Below, piece by piece: positions 28,375 through 35,635 of a stretch of DNA of 64,000 nt (within the stretch, counting starts at the first letter, position 1; each line of letters begins with the position of its first letter). Location of the stretch: contig CAWENQ010000008.1 in NCBI GenBank assembly GCA_963810485.1, forward strand, positions 62,001 through 126,000, given 5' to 3'. The position numbers were made by a program, and so were the translations under genes. Origin of the DNA: DATKFM01 sp963810485. Lineage in GTDB: Bacteria > Pseudomonadota > Alphaproteobacteria > Dongiales > Dongiaceae. Below the pieces are notes generated by a model. That model saw only the letters and a list, made by a program, of their open reading frames with translations. It was not told the origin of the DNA and did not search any database.

Positions 28375-29485
28375 ATGCCAAAGAATAAGAACCTCCTGAT
28401 CCTCGCCGGTGACGGCATTGGCCCGGAAGTGATGGGCCAAGTGCAGTCGCGTCATCGGCTGGCTCGACAAGAAGCGCGCGGTGTCGTTCGATGTCGGCGA
28501 GGGCCTGGTCGGCGGCTGTTCCCTGGACAAGCATGGCGTGCCGTTGACCGACGCCGTCATGGATCAGGCGATGAATGCCGACGCGGTGCTGCTCGGCGCC
28601 GTCGGCGGACCGAAATGGGACAACCTGCCCTTCGAGAAGAAGCCGGAGCGCGGCCTGCTGCGCCTGCGCAAGGACATGGAGCTGTTCGCCAATCTGCGGC
28701 CGGCGCTGGTGTTCGACGCGCTGGTGGACGCTTCGACCCTGAAACCCGATTTGGTGCGCGGGCTCGACCTGATGATCGTGCGCGAGCTCACCGGCGGCGT
28801 CTATTTCGGCTCGCCACGCGGCATCGAGACGCTGCCGGACGGCTCGCGCCGGGGCATCAACACCCAGGTCTATACGACGGCAGAGATCGTCCGTGTCGCC
28901 CGCGTGGCGTTCGAGCTCGCCCGCAAGCGCAACCGCAAGCTCTGCTCCGTCGAGAAGGCGAACGTGATGGAGAGCGGCGTGCTCTGGCGCGAGGAAGTGA
29001 CCAAGCTGCACGCCGAGTACAAGGATGTGGAGCTGTCCCACATGTACGCCGACAACTGCGCCATGCAGCTGGTGCGTTATCCCAAGCAATTCGACGTGAT
29101 CGTCACCGACAACCTGTTCGGCGATCTCCTGTCGGATTGCGCGGCGATGCTCACGGGTTCGCTCGGCATGCTGCCCTCGGCGTCGCTGGGCGCGCCCGAC
29201 GCGACCGGCCGGCGCAAGGCGCTGTACGAGCCTGTGCATGGCTCCGCACCCGATATCGCCGGCAAGGACCTGGCCAATCCGCTGGCGGCATTGCTCAGCT
29301 TCTCCATGATGCTGCGCTATTCCTTCGATCTCGGCGATGATGCCGATCTGATCGACAAGGCGGTGCAGGAAGTTCTCAGTGCCGGCGTGCGCACCGGCGA
29401 CATCGCCACTCCCGGCAGCAGCAAGGTGTCGACCGCGGCGATGGGCGATGCCGTGCTGAAGGCGCTTGACCGGCTGGCGGCTTAG
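28375..29485 (+). CDS. leuB: 3-isopropylmalate dehydrogenase (frame broken once)
   Basis: NAD-dependent oxidative decarboxylation in leucine synthesis. The first 24 codons (MPKNKNLLILAGDGIGPEVMG) are in one frame and the rest in another. Dropping the T at 28447 gives ...QVQRVIGWLDKKRAVSF and a 369-residue protein, the family length. Visible residues: 'LLRLRKDMELFANLRP' (substrate Arg), 'YTTAEIVRVARVAFELA', 'MYADNCAMQL' and 'VTDNLFGDLLSD' (metal Asp), and 'EPVHGSAPDIAGKDLANP' (NAD specificity). Probably intact in the living cell. Confidence 0.95.
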
Positions 29486-29523
29486 GAGCCTGTTTTTATA
29501 GGCGTTCCAAAGCGGCGATGCCT

Positions 29524-29602
29524 TGTGACTTTTGTCACAGGATTCCAGTGATACCGGTCACGATTGCCCCTGGAGTTCGCGCAAGTCAGTGACGTCAGTC
29601 AC
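29524..29602. promoter_or_regulatory. Three CRP-like palindromes (GTGA-N6-TCAC) upstream of a small exported protein
   Basis: TGTGACTTTTGTCACA (29524-29539) is a perfect 16-bp palindrome. Two more GTGA-N6-TCAC sites are at 29548-29561 and 29589-29602. The last ends 72 bp before the ATG at 29675. The motif equals the CRP consensus TGTGA-N6-TCACA. A fourth copy lies at a similar distance before another small exported protein gene (54551-54566). The identity of the binding protein is inferred. Confidence 0.65.
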
Positions 29603-29674
29603 TCGCAACCCGCCGGTAACCACGTATGTCTCCCCCATGGGCGCACCAAGCGCTCTTCCAAAATGGAGGAAGAT

Positions 29675-30091
29675 ATGAAGTCGCGTTTCGTTGTGACGGT
29701 GAGTTCCCTGGCGATAGCCGCGGTGGCGTCGATTACGTCGCTGCAGATCGCTGCGCCGGTCCGCGCGGATTCAACCACAATGAAAACCAGCACGGCGGCG
29801 CAGAACCACCGCACCAACTCCGCGGTCCTCGGCACGCTGTCCCACATCCCGCTGCAATGCATGGTCGGCGGCGGCGGCGACGTGGCCGCGACCGTGCGGG
29901 TATTCAACCAGACCCCGGGCGTCATCCCCGCGGGCAAGATCGTCTCCTGGACCGTGATCAAGGAAGGCACGACGGCCAAGCAGAAAGGCACGACCAAGCT
30001 GCAGACCAATCTGCAGCCGAATCAAAGCGCCTTTGTCGGCTCGACGATCATCCTCACGCAGCAGATCTGCACCGCCAGCGTGGCGCTGTAA
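29675..30091 (+). CDS. Exported protein of unknown function
   Basis: 138 residues from ATG 29675, preceded by AATGGAGGAAGAT. Signal peptide 'MKSRFVVTVSSLAIAAVASITSLQIAAPVRA', with cleavage after ARA or RADS. The mature part is Thr/Gln-rich with paired Cys ('LQCMVGGGGDV', 'QQICTAS') and beta-strand-like 'AATVRVFNQT ... IPAGKIVSWTVI'. This resembles a small Ig-like or CARDB-like fold. No family named. It has its own multi-site regulatory region and a strong terminator (30114), so it is a monocistronic, regulated gene. Confidence 0.8.
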   Translation: MKSRFVVTVSSLAIAAVASITSLQIAAPVRADSTTMKTSTAAQNHRTNSAVLGTLSHIPLQCMVGGGGDVAATVRVFNQTPGVIPAGKIVSWTVIKEGTTAKQKGTTKLQTNLQPNQSAFVGSTIILTQQICTASVAL

Positions 30092-30113
30092 GCCAACGCT
30101 CCGGACTGTGAAT

Positions 30114-30148
30114 AAGGGGCATGTCCCGCCGGGGACATGCCCCTTTTC
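30114..30148 (+). terminator. Rho-independent terminator
   Basis: AAGGGGCATGTCCC-GCCG-GGGACATGCCCCTT followed by TTCC. A perfect 14-bp stem directly downstream of the exported protein gene ending at 30091. Confidence 0.85.
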
Positions 30149-30224
30149 CTCGGTTCTGGGACCGCTGCCCAACTGGCCATCGGCCATCGAAATTCGTCCG
30201 CCCGATTCGCCAAAACTCACCGAT

Positions 30225-30242
30225 TGTGGCAGACTTGCCACA
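30225..30242. promoter_or_regulatory. Inverted repeat upstream of a small exported peptide gene
   Basis: TGTGGCAGACTTGCCACA: perfect 7-bp arms with a 4-nt centre, about 90 bp before the GTG at 30332. It is a candidate operator. It differs in spacing from the GTGA-N6-TCAC motif upstream of the neighbouring gene. Confidence 0.45.
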
Positions 30243-30331
30243 GTTTCCGGCGAACTGGCCGGGCCACGATTTCGCCACGCCTGCCCCCATGACCCCATGG
30301 TAAACGGCAGCGATTAACCTGGGGGTTTATC

Positions 30332-30523
30332 GTGATTAACAAAGGTCTATGTCTGGGGGTTTTGGCAGCGGTTCTGCTTGCCGTGGCAAGCCCGGCTTCT
30401 GCTTGCAGCTGCCAAAAAGAGGCGACCATCAAGGAGCGGGGTACTCTGTCGGCCAATGTGCCCGACTGGCCCGTTCCGCCGGCGATACCGCCGCAGAAGG
30501 TGACGCCACCGACCGCCGGCTGA
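30332..30523 (+). CDS. Small exported Pro/Thr-tailed peptide
   Basis: 63 residues with a GTG start; GGGGG lies 8 nt upstream. Signal peptide 'INKGLCLGVLAAVLLAVASPASA' is followed by CSCQKE, so either signal peptidase I cleavage with a Cys N-terminus or a weak lipobox. The tail is 'WPVPPAIPPQKVTPPTAG'. It resembles the next small protein (30664) in size, export signal and Pro/Thr tail ending in Gly. Function unknown. Confidence 0.6.
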   Translation: MINKGLCLGVLAAVLLAVASPASACSCQKEATIKERGTLSANVPDWPVPPAIPPQKVTPPTAG

Positions 30524-30595
30524 AGGCAAATCCAGCCTGATTGCCGGGGGTTAGGGTAATACAGAGGGGCGGCGCCGCTGCGGCCCCTGCATGTG

Positions 30596-30614
30596 CCTCG
30601 ACATGGGGTCGAGG
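30596..30614. promoter_or_regulatory. Inverted repeat upstream of the second small exported peptide
   Basis: CCTCGAC-ATGGG-GTCGAGG, perfect 7-bp arms, 50 bp before the ATG at 30664. Either an operator or a 5' UTR hairpin. Confidence 0.35.
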
Positions 30615-30663
30615 TCAGGTTATCATTGCGCCGTCTGTTTTCCTGTCGAGGGAGGCAAGTGTC

Positions 30664-30849
30664 ATGATCCGTGCATTGATTGCGGTTACCGCGTTCATCG
30701 TTCTTGCGGGTGCGACGCTGCCGGCGTTCGCCGACTGCGCCGGTCACTCCACGACCGTGCAGACCACCACCACCCCGCAGACCGTGGTTCAGTCCGGCAC
30801 GACGCCGATCACCCCGGTCCCGCCCGCCACGCCGAAAACTGGCGGATAG
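30664..30849 (+). CDS. Small exported Thr/Pro-rich peptide
   Basis: 61 residues. ATG 30664 is preceded by GAGGGAGGCAAG. Signal peptide 'MIRALIAVTAFIVLAGATLPAFA', with predicted cleavage before DCAGHS. The mature part is about 38 residues, dominated by Thr, Pro, Gln and Val ('TTVQTTTTPQTVVQSGTTP'), ending 'PPATPKTGG'. Probably an extracytoplasmic low-complexity peptide. Related in layout to the gene at 30332. A strong terminator follows. Confidence 0.65.
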   Translation: MIRALIAVTAFIVLAGATLPAFADCAGHSTTVQTTTTPQTVVQSGTTPITPVPPATPKTGG

Positions 30850-30878
30850 ACGGAATTCGCTCTGGGTCTACCAGCCGG

Positions 30879-30909
30879 AAAGGGCCGCCCAGAGCGGCCC
30901 TTTTGTTTA
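30879..30909 (+). terminator. Rho-independent terminator
   Basis: AAAGGGCCGC-CCAGA-GCGGCCCTTTT followed by GTTT, 30 bp after the small exported peptide gene and before asd. Confidence 0.85.
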
Positions 30910-30981
30910 GGTCCTTTTCGCGCCGCCCAAATCCCCTGGTGGATGGGCGGGAGCAACGAACGGGAAGGTTAGAGGATTGCC

Positions 30982-32034
30982 ATGGGCTACAAGGTTGCAG
31001 TGATTGGCGCCACGGGAAATGTCGGCCGCGAGATGTTGCAGACGCTGGCGGACCGCGAGTTTCCCGCCGACGACGTGATCGCGCTCGCCTCCGAGCGTTC
31101 GGCGGGCAGCGAGGTCTCCTTCGGCGAGGACAGGGTCCTCAAGGTCTATGACCTGGCCAAGTTCGATTTCAAGGGCATCGATATCGCCCTGTCATCGCCG
31201 GGCGCCAAGGTCTCGGCGGTGCACAGCCCGCGCGCCGCGGCGGCCGGCTGTGTGGTCATCGACAACACCTCGTACTTCCGCATGGAGCCCGACGTGCCGC
31301 TGGTGGTGCCGGAGGTGAATCCGCGGGCGATCGACGGCTATGCCAAGCGCAACATCATCGCCAACCCGAACTGCTCCACCATCCAGATGGTGGTGGCGCT
31401 GAAGCCGCTGCACGACCTGGCTAAGATCAAGCGCGTGGTGGTGGCGACCTACCAGTCCGTCTCCGGCGCCGGCAAGGAAGGGATGGACGAGCTGTTCGAG
31501 CAGACCCGCGCCATCTACATGAACGCGCAAGTGCAGCACAGCAAGTTCACCAAGCAGATCGCCTTCAACGTCATCCCCCATATCGACATGTTCATGGAGG
31601 ATGGCTACACGAAGGAAGAGTGGAAGATGGGCGTGGAGACCAAGAAGATCCTGGACCCGAACATCGCCGTTACCGCCACCTGCGTGCGCGTCCCCGTGTT
31701 CATCGGTCATGCCGAAGCGGTGAACGTCGAATTCGAGCGGCCGATCTCGGTCAACGAGGCTCGCGCCGCGCTGAAGCGGGCGCCGGGCCTATCGGTGATC
31801 GATCACCGAGCCGACGAAGGCTATGCCACGCCGCTGGAATGCGCCGGCGACGACCTCGTCTTCGTCAGCCGCATCCGCAAGGACCCGACGATTCCGAACG
31901 GCCTGTCGATGTGGGTGGTCTCAGATAATCTGCGCAAGGGCGCCGCCCTCAACGCCATCCAGATCGCCGAAGCGCTGATCGGTAAGCACTTGGCCAAGCC
32001 GGAGAAGAAGCTCGCTCTCGTCGGGAAGCGGTAA
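30982..32034 (+). CDS. asd: Aspartate-semialdehyde dehydrogenase
   Basis: A 350-residue enzyme reducing aspartyl phosphate to the semialdehyde, the branch point to Lys, Met, Thr and diaminopimelate. NADP-binding 'AVIGATGNVGREML' at residue 5, catalytic Cys in 'NPNCSTIQMV' (about 132), 'YQSVSGAGKEGMDEL', and the active His region 'FIGHAEAVNVEF'. Length is normal. It follows the leu genes but has its own upstream region after a terminator. Confidence 0.97.
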   Translation: MGYKVAVIGATGNVGREMLQTLADREFPADDVIALASERSAGSEVSFGEDRVLKVYDLAKFDFKGIDIALSSPGAKVSAVHSPRAAAAGCVVIDNTSYFRMEPDVPLVVPEVNPRAIDGYAKRNIIANPNCSTIQMVVALKPLHDLAKIKRVVVATYQSVSGAGKEGMDELFEQTRAIYMNAQVQHSKFTKQIAFNVIPHIDMFMEDGYTKEEWKMGVETKKILDPNIAVTATCVRVPVFIGHAEAVNVEFERPISVNEARAALKRAPGLSVIDHRADEGYATPLECAGDDLVFVSRIRKDPTIPNGLSMWVVSDNLRKGAALNAIQIAEALIGKHLAKPEKKLALVGKR

Positions 32035-32060
32035 GGCCGTCCAAACACCCTAAGAACGGT

Positions 32061-32110
32061 TCACCACAAAGTCACAAAGGACACGGAGGTTCCTTGTGGC
32101 TTTGTGGTGA
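32061..32110. repeat. CACAAAG-type palindromic repeat downstream of asd
   Basis: TCACCACAAAGTCACAAAGGA pairs, with two differences, with TCCTTGTGGCTTTGTGGTGA, making an imperfect hairpin of about 20 bp around ACACGGAGGT. It lies between the convergent ends of asd and the minus-strand gene at 32173, where it may act as a bidirectional terminator. Confidence 0.65.
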
Positions 32111-32172
32111 GTTTGCTTTCGGCGCTGTCGCGGCGGGTCATGCTTCGCCGTCTGCTGTCTCAAAACCCGATC

Positions 32173-32691
32173 CTAAACCGTGCCGGCAAAGCGGTCCTCG
32201 AGATAGGTCCGCTCCGCCGCGGCGTCTCGCGGTGACTCCAGAAAGCGCACCCACGCCTCTTTCTCGTGCCACACGGGGCCTAGTTCCCAGACGCAGTAGG
32301 CTCCCTTGTGCCTGTTGTCCCGCGGGAATAGCGCAAAACCGGACATCGCCGCGTCCTGCTTGTAATAGACGGATTCCCAGAGTTCATTGTTGCCGCGCCA
32401 GGTGCTGACGATCAGGAAGAAGAATTCCTCGCCGCAGAAATGCAGGACCACGAAGCCTAGTTCAGCATCGAGCTCGAGCCGTCCCAGCTTTGCTTCCGCC
32501 GTCAGATAGTCACGGGCCAACTGCCGTATGCCGTCCGGCACCGGCGCGTCGGCGCGGGCGAGGTCGTACCATTTCAGCCGCGCGCCGTTCAGCTCGATTC
32601 CCGCCTGGGGCGTCACCAGCTTCGGATGATGGCGATAGGCGGGGTCCAGATATTTCAGCCCGGCCCTGTCCTTCGGAGCATGGTCGTTCAT
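32173..32691 (-). CDS. Conserved hypothetical cytoplasmic protein
   Basis: 172 residues from ATG 32691 (MNDHAPKDRAGLKYLDPAYRHHP); the longer open frame upstream overlaps a promoter-like region and is not used. No signal peptide or membrane segment. Notable segments are 'LKWYDLARADAPVP', 'GFVVLHFCGEEFFFLIVSTWRGNNELWESVYYK' and 'CVWELGPVWHEKEAWVRFL', rich in aromatic residues. I do not recognise a characterised family. Shares a 5' motif with the gene at 32873. Confidence 0.75.
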   Translation of the reverse strand: MNDHAPKDRAGLKYLDPAYRHHPKLVTPQAGIELNGARLKWYDLARADAPVPDGIRQLARDYLTAEAKLGRLELDAELGFVVLHFCGEEFFFLIVSTWRGNNELWESVYYKQDAAMSGFALFPRDNRHKGAYCVWELGPVWHEKEAWVRFLESPRDAAAERTYLEDRFAGTV

Positions 32692-32723
32692 GGTGCGGAT
32701 CATAGCAGACGCGACAGCCGTCA

Positions 32724-32749
32724 CGCTTTCGGGAAATTGTTGTTTCCCG
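32724..32749 (-). promoter_or_regulatory. Shared upstream motif, copy A
   Basis: On the minus strand CGGGAAACAACAATTTCCCG followed by AAAGCG. The GGGAAA...TTTCCC arms form an inverted repeat. It ends 33 bp before the ATG at 32691, with a TATGAT -10-like hexamer in between. A 20/23 match occurs upstream of the next minus-strand gene (33347-33371). Confidence 0.45.
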
Positions 32750-32872
32750 CACACTACTGACAGACGCAATTCGCCCATGCCGAAGCTGGGATCGACGAAA
32801 AAGGACCGCGCCGCTGTTGCGCTATCGCCGCAGCGGCGCGGATGGTCGACCCTCGCCAGGGAAGGCCGAGGG

Positions 32873-33235
32873 TTATTTCAGACAGACTGCCTCCACATTA
32901 TTGCCGTCGGGGTCCAGAAGGAACGCGGCGTAGTATTTGGGGCTGTAGTCGGCGCGCAGTCCCGGTGCGCCGTGATCGCGGCCGCCGGCCTTCAAGCCAT
33001 CCTTGTGAAATTTGTCGACTGAAGCGCGATCTCCGGCGCGGAAGGCGACATGCACGCCGCCGAGGCTCTTGCCGTTGGCAAGATGCAGCCAGAGCGCCGG
33101 TTCGCCGGGCGGGCCGAAGCCGGCGCCGGAATCATCCTGCGAGCAGAGAACAAATCCCAAACCCGCAAGTGCTTCCTTGTAGAAGCGGACGCTCGCGGCC
33201 ACGTCCTTCACCTTCAAACCGATGTGATCATACAT
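32873..33235 (-). CDS. VOC-superfamily protein
   Basis: A 120-residue glyoxalase-fold protein: 'MYDHIGLKVKDVAASVRFYKEAL' (first ligand His), 'GVHVAFRAGDRASVDKF', and 'YYAAFLLDPDGNNVEAVC'. The substrate is unknown. It is related at the family level to the VOC protein at 22016, sharing the 'Y-x-P-x-YY-x-AF-LDPDG' end. Confidence 0.9.
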   Translation of the reverse strand: MYDHIGLKVKDVAASVRFYKEALAGLGFVLCSQDDSGAGFGPPGEPALWLHLANGKSLGGVHVAFRAGDRASVDKFHKDGLKAGGRDHGAPGLRADYSPKYYAAFLLDPDGNNVEAVCLK

Positions 33236-33346
33236 ATGCGATCTCCGAAATTGGCGGTTGCCCTGGGGCGAGCTGCGATCGGTTTTCGGCCGAAGCTGTG
33301 CCCAAGAGCGTCATGGCCCGGGTCGTATCAGGCGCCGCGATCATCG

Positions 33347-33371
33347 CGCTTTCAGGAAATTGCTATTTCGG
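33347..33371 (-). promoter_or_regulatory. Shared upstream motif, copy B
   Basis: On the minus strand CCGAAATAGCAATTTCCTG then AAAGCG, matching copy A at 20 of 23 positions from GAAA to AAAGCG. It lies about 110 bp before the VOC start at 33235. The 157-bp gap between the VOC and DUF1127 genes holds nothing else recognised. Confidence 0.45.
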
Positions 33372-33392
33372 CGCGACGTCGCGCTTCAGCCT

Positions 33393-33638
33393 TCACAACT
33401 GCCAGGGCCATTTCGCCGACTCGGTGACAACATCGGCGCGTGACAGGCCGATGTCGGCGAGCAGGTGATTGTCCAGGGTGCGAAGCATCAGCCGCTGCCG
33501 GCGGCGCTCATTCTGTTGCGCAAGCCACGCACGGGCATGTGCCAGGCATTTGGCGACAGGGGAGGGATGCGCTGCGTTTCTTCCGCATGCAAGCGCCTGC
33601 GGCGAGAACAGGTCAACGGGTCTGGGTTCAAAGGTCAT
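33393..33638 (-). CDS. DUF1127 domain protein
   Basis: 81 residues. The C-terminal 'RLMLRTLDNHLLADIGLSRADV' is the DUF1127 signature; the N-terminal half 'LAHARAWLAQQNERRRQR' is a basic amphipathic helix. DUF1127 proteins are abundant small proteins in alphaproteobacteria, several linked to RNA maturation or phosphate/carbon control. Preceded by GGAGACAACC. Confidence 0.85.
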   Translation of the reverse strand: MTFEPRPVDLFSPQALACGRNAAHPSPVAKCLAHARAWLAQQNERRRQRLMLRTLDNHLLADIGLSRADVVTESAKWPWQL

Positions 33639-33741
33639 GGTTGTCTCCTTGAGCTGGCGGCTGGCGGTGCGATGGCCGCGTCATCTCAGCGCAATAGACA
33701 ATCTTGTCTGCCGGGTATGCTTCGTTCAGCGCCGAAGTGAT

Positions 33742-34599
33742 TCAGCGCACGCGCTTGGGCGGGAAGTCGAACTTCGTCGGCCGCAAACGGTCCTGGGTCG
33801 GCACCAGCAAAAGCTCCTCGGTGCCAGCCTCGGCCGATGCGACAATGACCGCGTGGATGGCGGTCGCCGCAAAGCCGAGGGTGAATTCGAGATCGCGCAT
33901 ATAGAGATGATGGCCGAGGAACAGCGCGGCGAAGCAATCGCCGGCGCCGTGGGGCGGCGCGTTGTAGCGCGGCGTCGCCACCACCCAGGCGGCGTCTTTC
34001 GACACGGCCAGGGTCTCGATGGAATTGGCGGGGCCGTCTTCGCGCAGCAGGCTGGTGATGACCACGGTGGCGCCCGCGCGCATCTTTGCCAGGAAGACAT
34101 CGGCGGCGGAGAGCGCCACGGCCAGCGTGTTCGTCTTGCCGCCGGTCAAATATTCCAGCTCATAGGCGTTGGGAAAGGAGAAGTCCGCCAGGGGCAGCAG
34201 CTTGTCGGCGAAGATCGGCGGCACCTCCGGTTTCACGAAAAGTCCGTGGGGCAGGTCACCCATGACGGGATCGCAGGCATAAACGGCCGATGGGTTCTTC
34301 GCCCGCACCGCCCGCACCGCCTGGGCTACCGTGTCGCCATTGCCGACGGCGCCCAGATAGCCGCTGAGCACGGCGTCGCAGGTGGCCAGCACGCCCAGCT
34401 CGTCCAGGCCGGTCACCACCTCGGCCACCTCGGCCGCCTCGGGAAAGCGGCCGCGCCAGGTTTTGTAGCCCAGATGGTTGGAGAGATAGGCGGTCTCCAC
34501 CGGCCAGACCGTGTGGCCCAGCCGCTGCAAGGTGAACTGCGCGGCGGCATTGCCCACATGGCCATAGGCGACGCGGGACTGGATGGAAAGGATGTTCAT
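33742..34599 (-). CDS. pdxY: Pyridoxal kinase
   Basis: 285 residues from ATG 34599 (MNILSIQSRVAYGHVGNAAA); an ATG at 34614 is also in frame. It is a ribokinase-superfamily enzyme making pyridoxal 5'-phosphate in salvage. Signatures: 'YLSNHLGYKTWRG', 'CDPVMGD', 'PNAYELEYLTG' and the catalytic 'PHGAGDCFAALFLGHHL', with Asp as base. The length is as in E. coli PdxY. Confidence 0.95.
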   Translation of the reverse strand: MNILSIQSRVAYGHVGNAAAQFTLQRLGHTVWPVETAYLSNHLGYKTWRGRFPEAAEVAEVVTGLDELGVLATCDAVLSGYLGAVGNGDTVAQAVRAVRAKNPSAVYACDPVMGDLPHGLFVKPEVPPIFADKLLPLADFSFPNAYELEYLTGGKTNTLAVALSAADVFLAKMRAGATVVITSLLREDGPANSIETLAVSKDAAWVVATPRYNAPPHGAGDCFAALFLGHHLYMRDLEFTLGFAATAIHAVIVASAEAGTEELLLVPTQDRLRPTKFDFPPKRVR

Positions 34600-34735
34600 G
34601 CCGGGAAAGTCCATTAAATCGGGCGGTTACGCAACCAGACCCCAGTTAGCCCGGCCCCGCCTGCTTGTCACGGGAGGTCTGTCGGCTATAGTCCCGCCGC
34701 CCCGGTTTTGGGGTTTTCATCCACGGACCGGACCG

Positions 34736-35635
34736 ATGCTCAGACCAGCCCGCCCGCGCCGCAGCGTCCTCTATATGCCGGGCTCCAATGCCCGGGCGCT
34801 GGAGAAGGGCCGCAGCCTGCCGGCCGACGCGCTGATCCTCGACCTCGAGGATGCGGTGGCGCCGGACGCGAAGCGCGACGCCCGGACCCAGGTGGTGGAG
34901 GCGGCGAAGGCCGGCGGCTATGGCGGTCGCGAGATCGTCATCCGGGTCAACAGCCTGAACACGCCCTGGGGCTATGCCGACCTGGTGGCTGCGGCGACTG
35001 CCGGCGCCGATGCGATTCTGCTGCCGAAGACCGAGAATCCGGAAAATGTGCGCCAGGCGGTGACGGTGCTGGAGGCCAACAGCGCGCCGGCCGACCTGGC
35101 GATCTGGTGCATGATGGAAACGCCGCGGGCGGTGCTGAATGCCGAGGCGATCGCCGGCGCCAATCCGCGCGTCGGCTGCTTCGTCATGGGTACCTCGGAC
35201 CTGACCAAGGATGTCCATGCCCGCCACACCAAGGACCGGCTGCCGATGATCACCAGCCTGGGGCTTTGCCTGCTGGCGGCGCGGGCCTTCGGGCTCGCCA
35301 TCCTGGATGGCGTGCATCTGGATCTCAATGACGATGCCGGTTTCGAGGCCGCCTGCCGCCAGGGGTTGGAGATGGGCTTCGACGGCAAGACGCTGATCCA
35401 TCCGAAGACGGTGGCGACCGCCAACCGCATCTTTGCGCCTGCTGCTGATGAGGTGGATTGGGCGCGGCGCATCATCACCGCCCATGCGGACGCCACGGCT
35501 GCCGGCAAGGGCGTGGTGGTGGTGGACGGCAAGCTGGTCGAGAACCTGCATGTGCTGGATGCCAGGCGCGTGGTGGAGCTGGCCGATGCCATCGCCAAGC
35601 TCGAAGCCGCCAATGCCAGCACCGCCGGCCAATGA
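34736..35635 (+). CDS. HpcH/HpaI-family CoA-ester lyase (CitE-like, malyl-CoA lyase or thioesterase type)
   Basis: 299 residues from ATG 34736. TIM-barrel lyase signatures: 'SVLYMPGSNARALEKG', 'ALILDLEDAVAPDAK', 'LLPKTENPENV', 'MMETPRAVLNAEAI' (Mg-ligand Glu) and 'GFDGKTLIHPKTVATANRIF'. Its stop overlaps the start of a mesaconyl-CoA hydratase gene, so it probably acts on beta-methylmalyl-CoA or malyl-CoA in the ethylmalonyl-CoA pathway. It is closer by eye to the short CitE/Mcl2 type than to the longer Mcl1 lyase. The exact reaction is inferred from the neighbour. Confidence 0.88.
   Translation: MLRPARPRRSVLYMPGSNARALEKGRSLPADALILDLEDAVAPDAKRDARTQVVEAAKAGGYGGREIVIRVNSLNTPWGYADLVAAATAGADAILLPKTENPENVRQAVTVLEANSAPADLAIWCMMETPRAVLNAEAIAGANPRVGCFVMGTSDLTKDVHARHTKDRLPMITSLGLCLLAARAFGLAILDGVHLDLNDDAGFEAACRQGLEMGFDGKTLIHPKTVATANRIFAPAADEVDWARRIITAHADATAAGKGVVVVDGKLVENLHVLDARRVVELADAIAKLEAANASTAGQ

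Noticed and set aside
30332..30849. Bacteriocin/RiPP cluster
   Set aside because: The small peptides have ordinary Sec signal peptides and no modification, export or immunity genes are adjacent.
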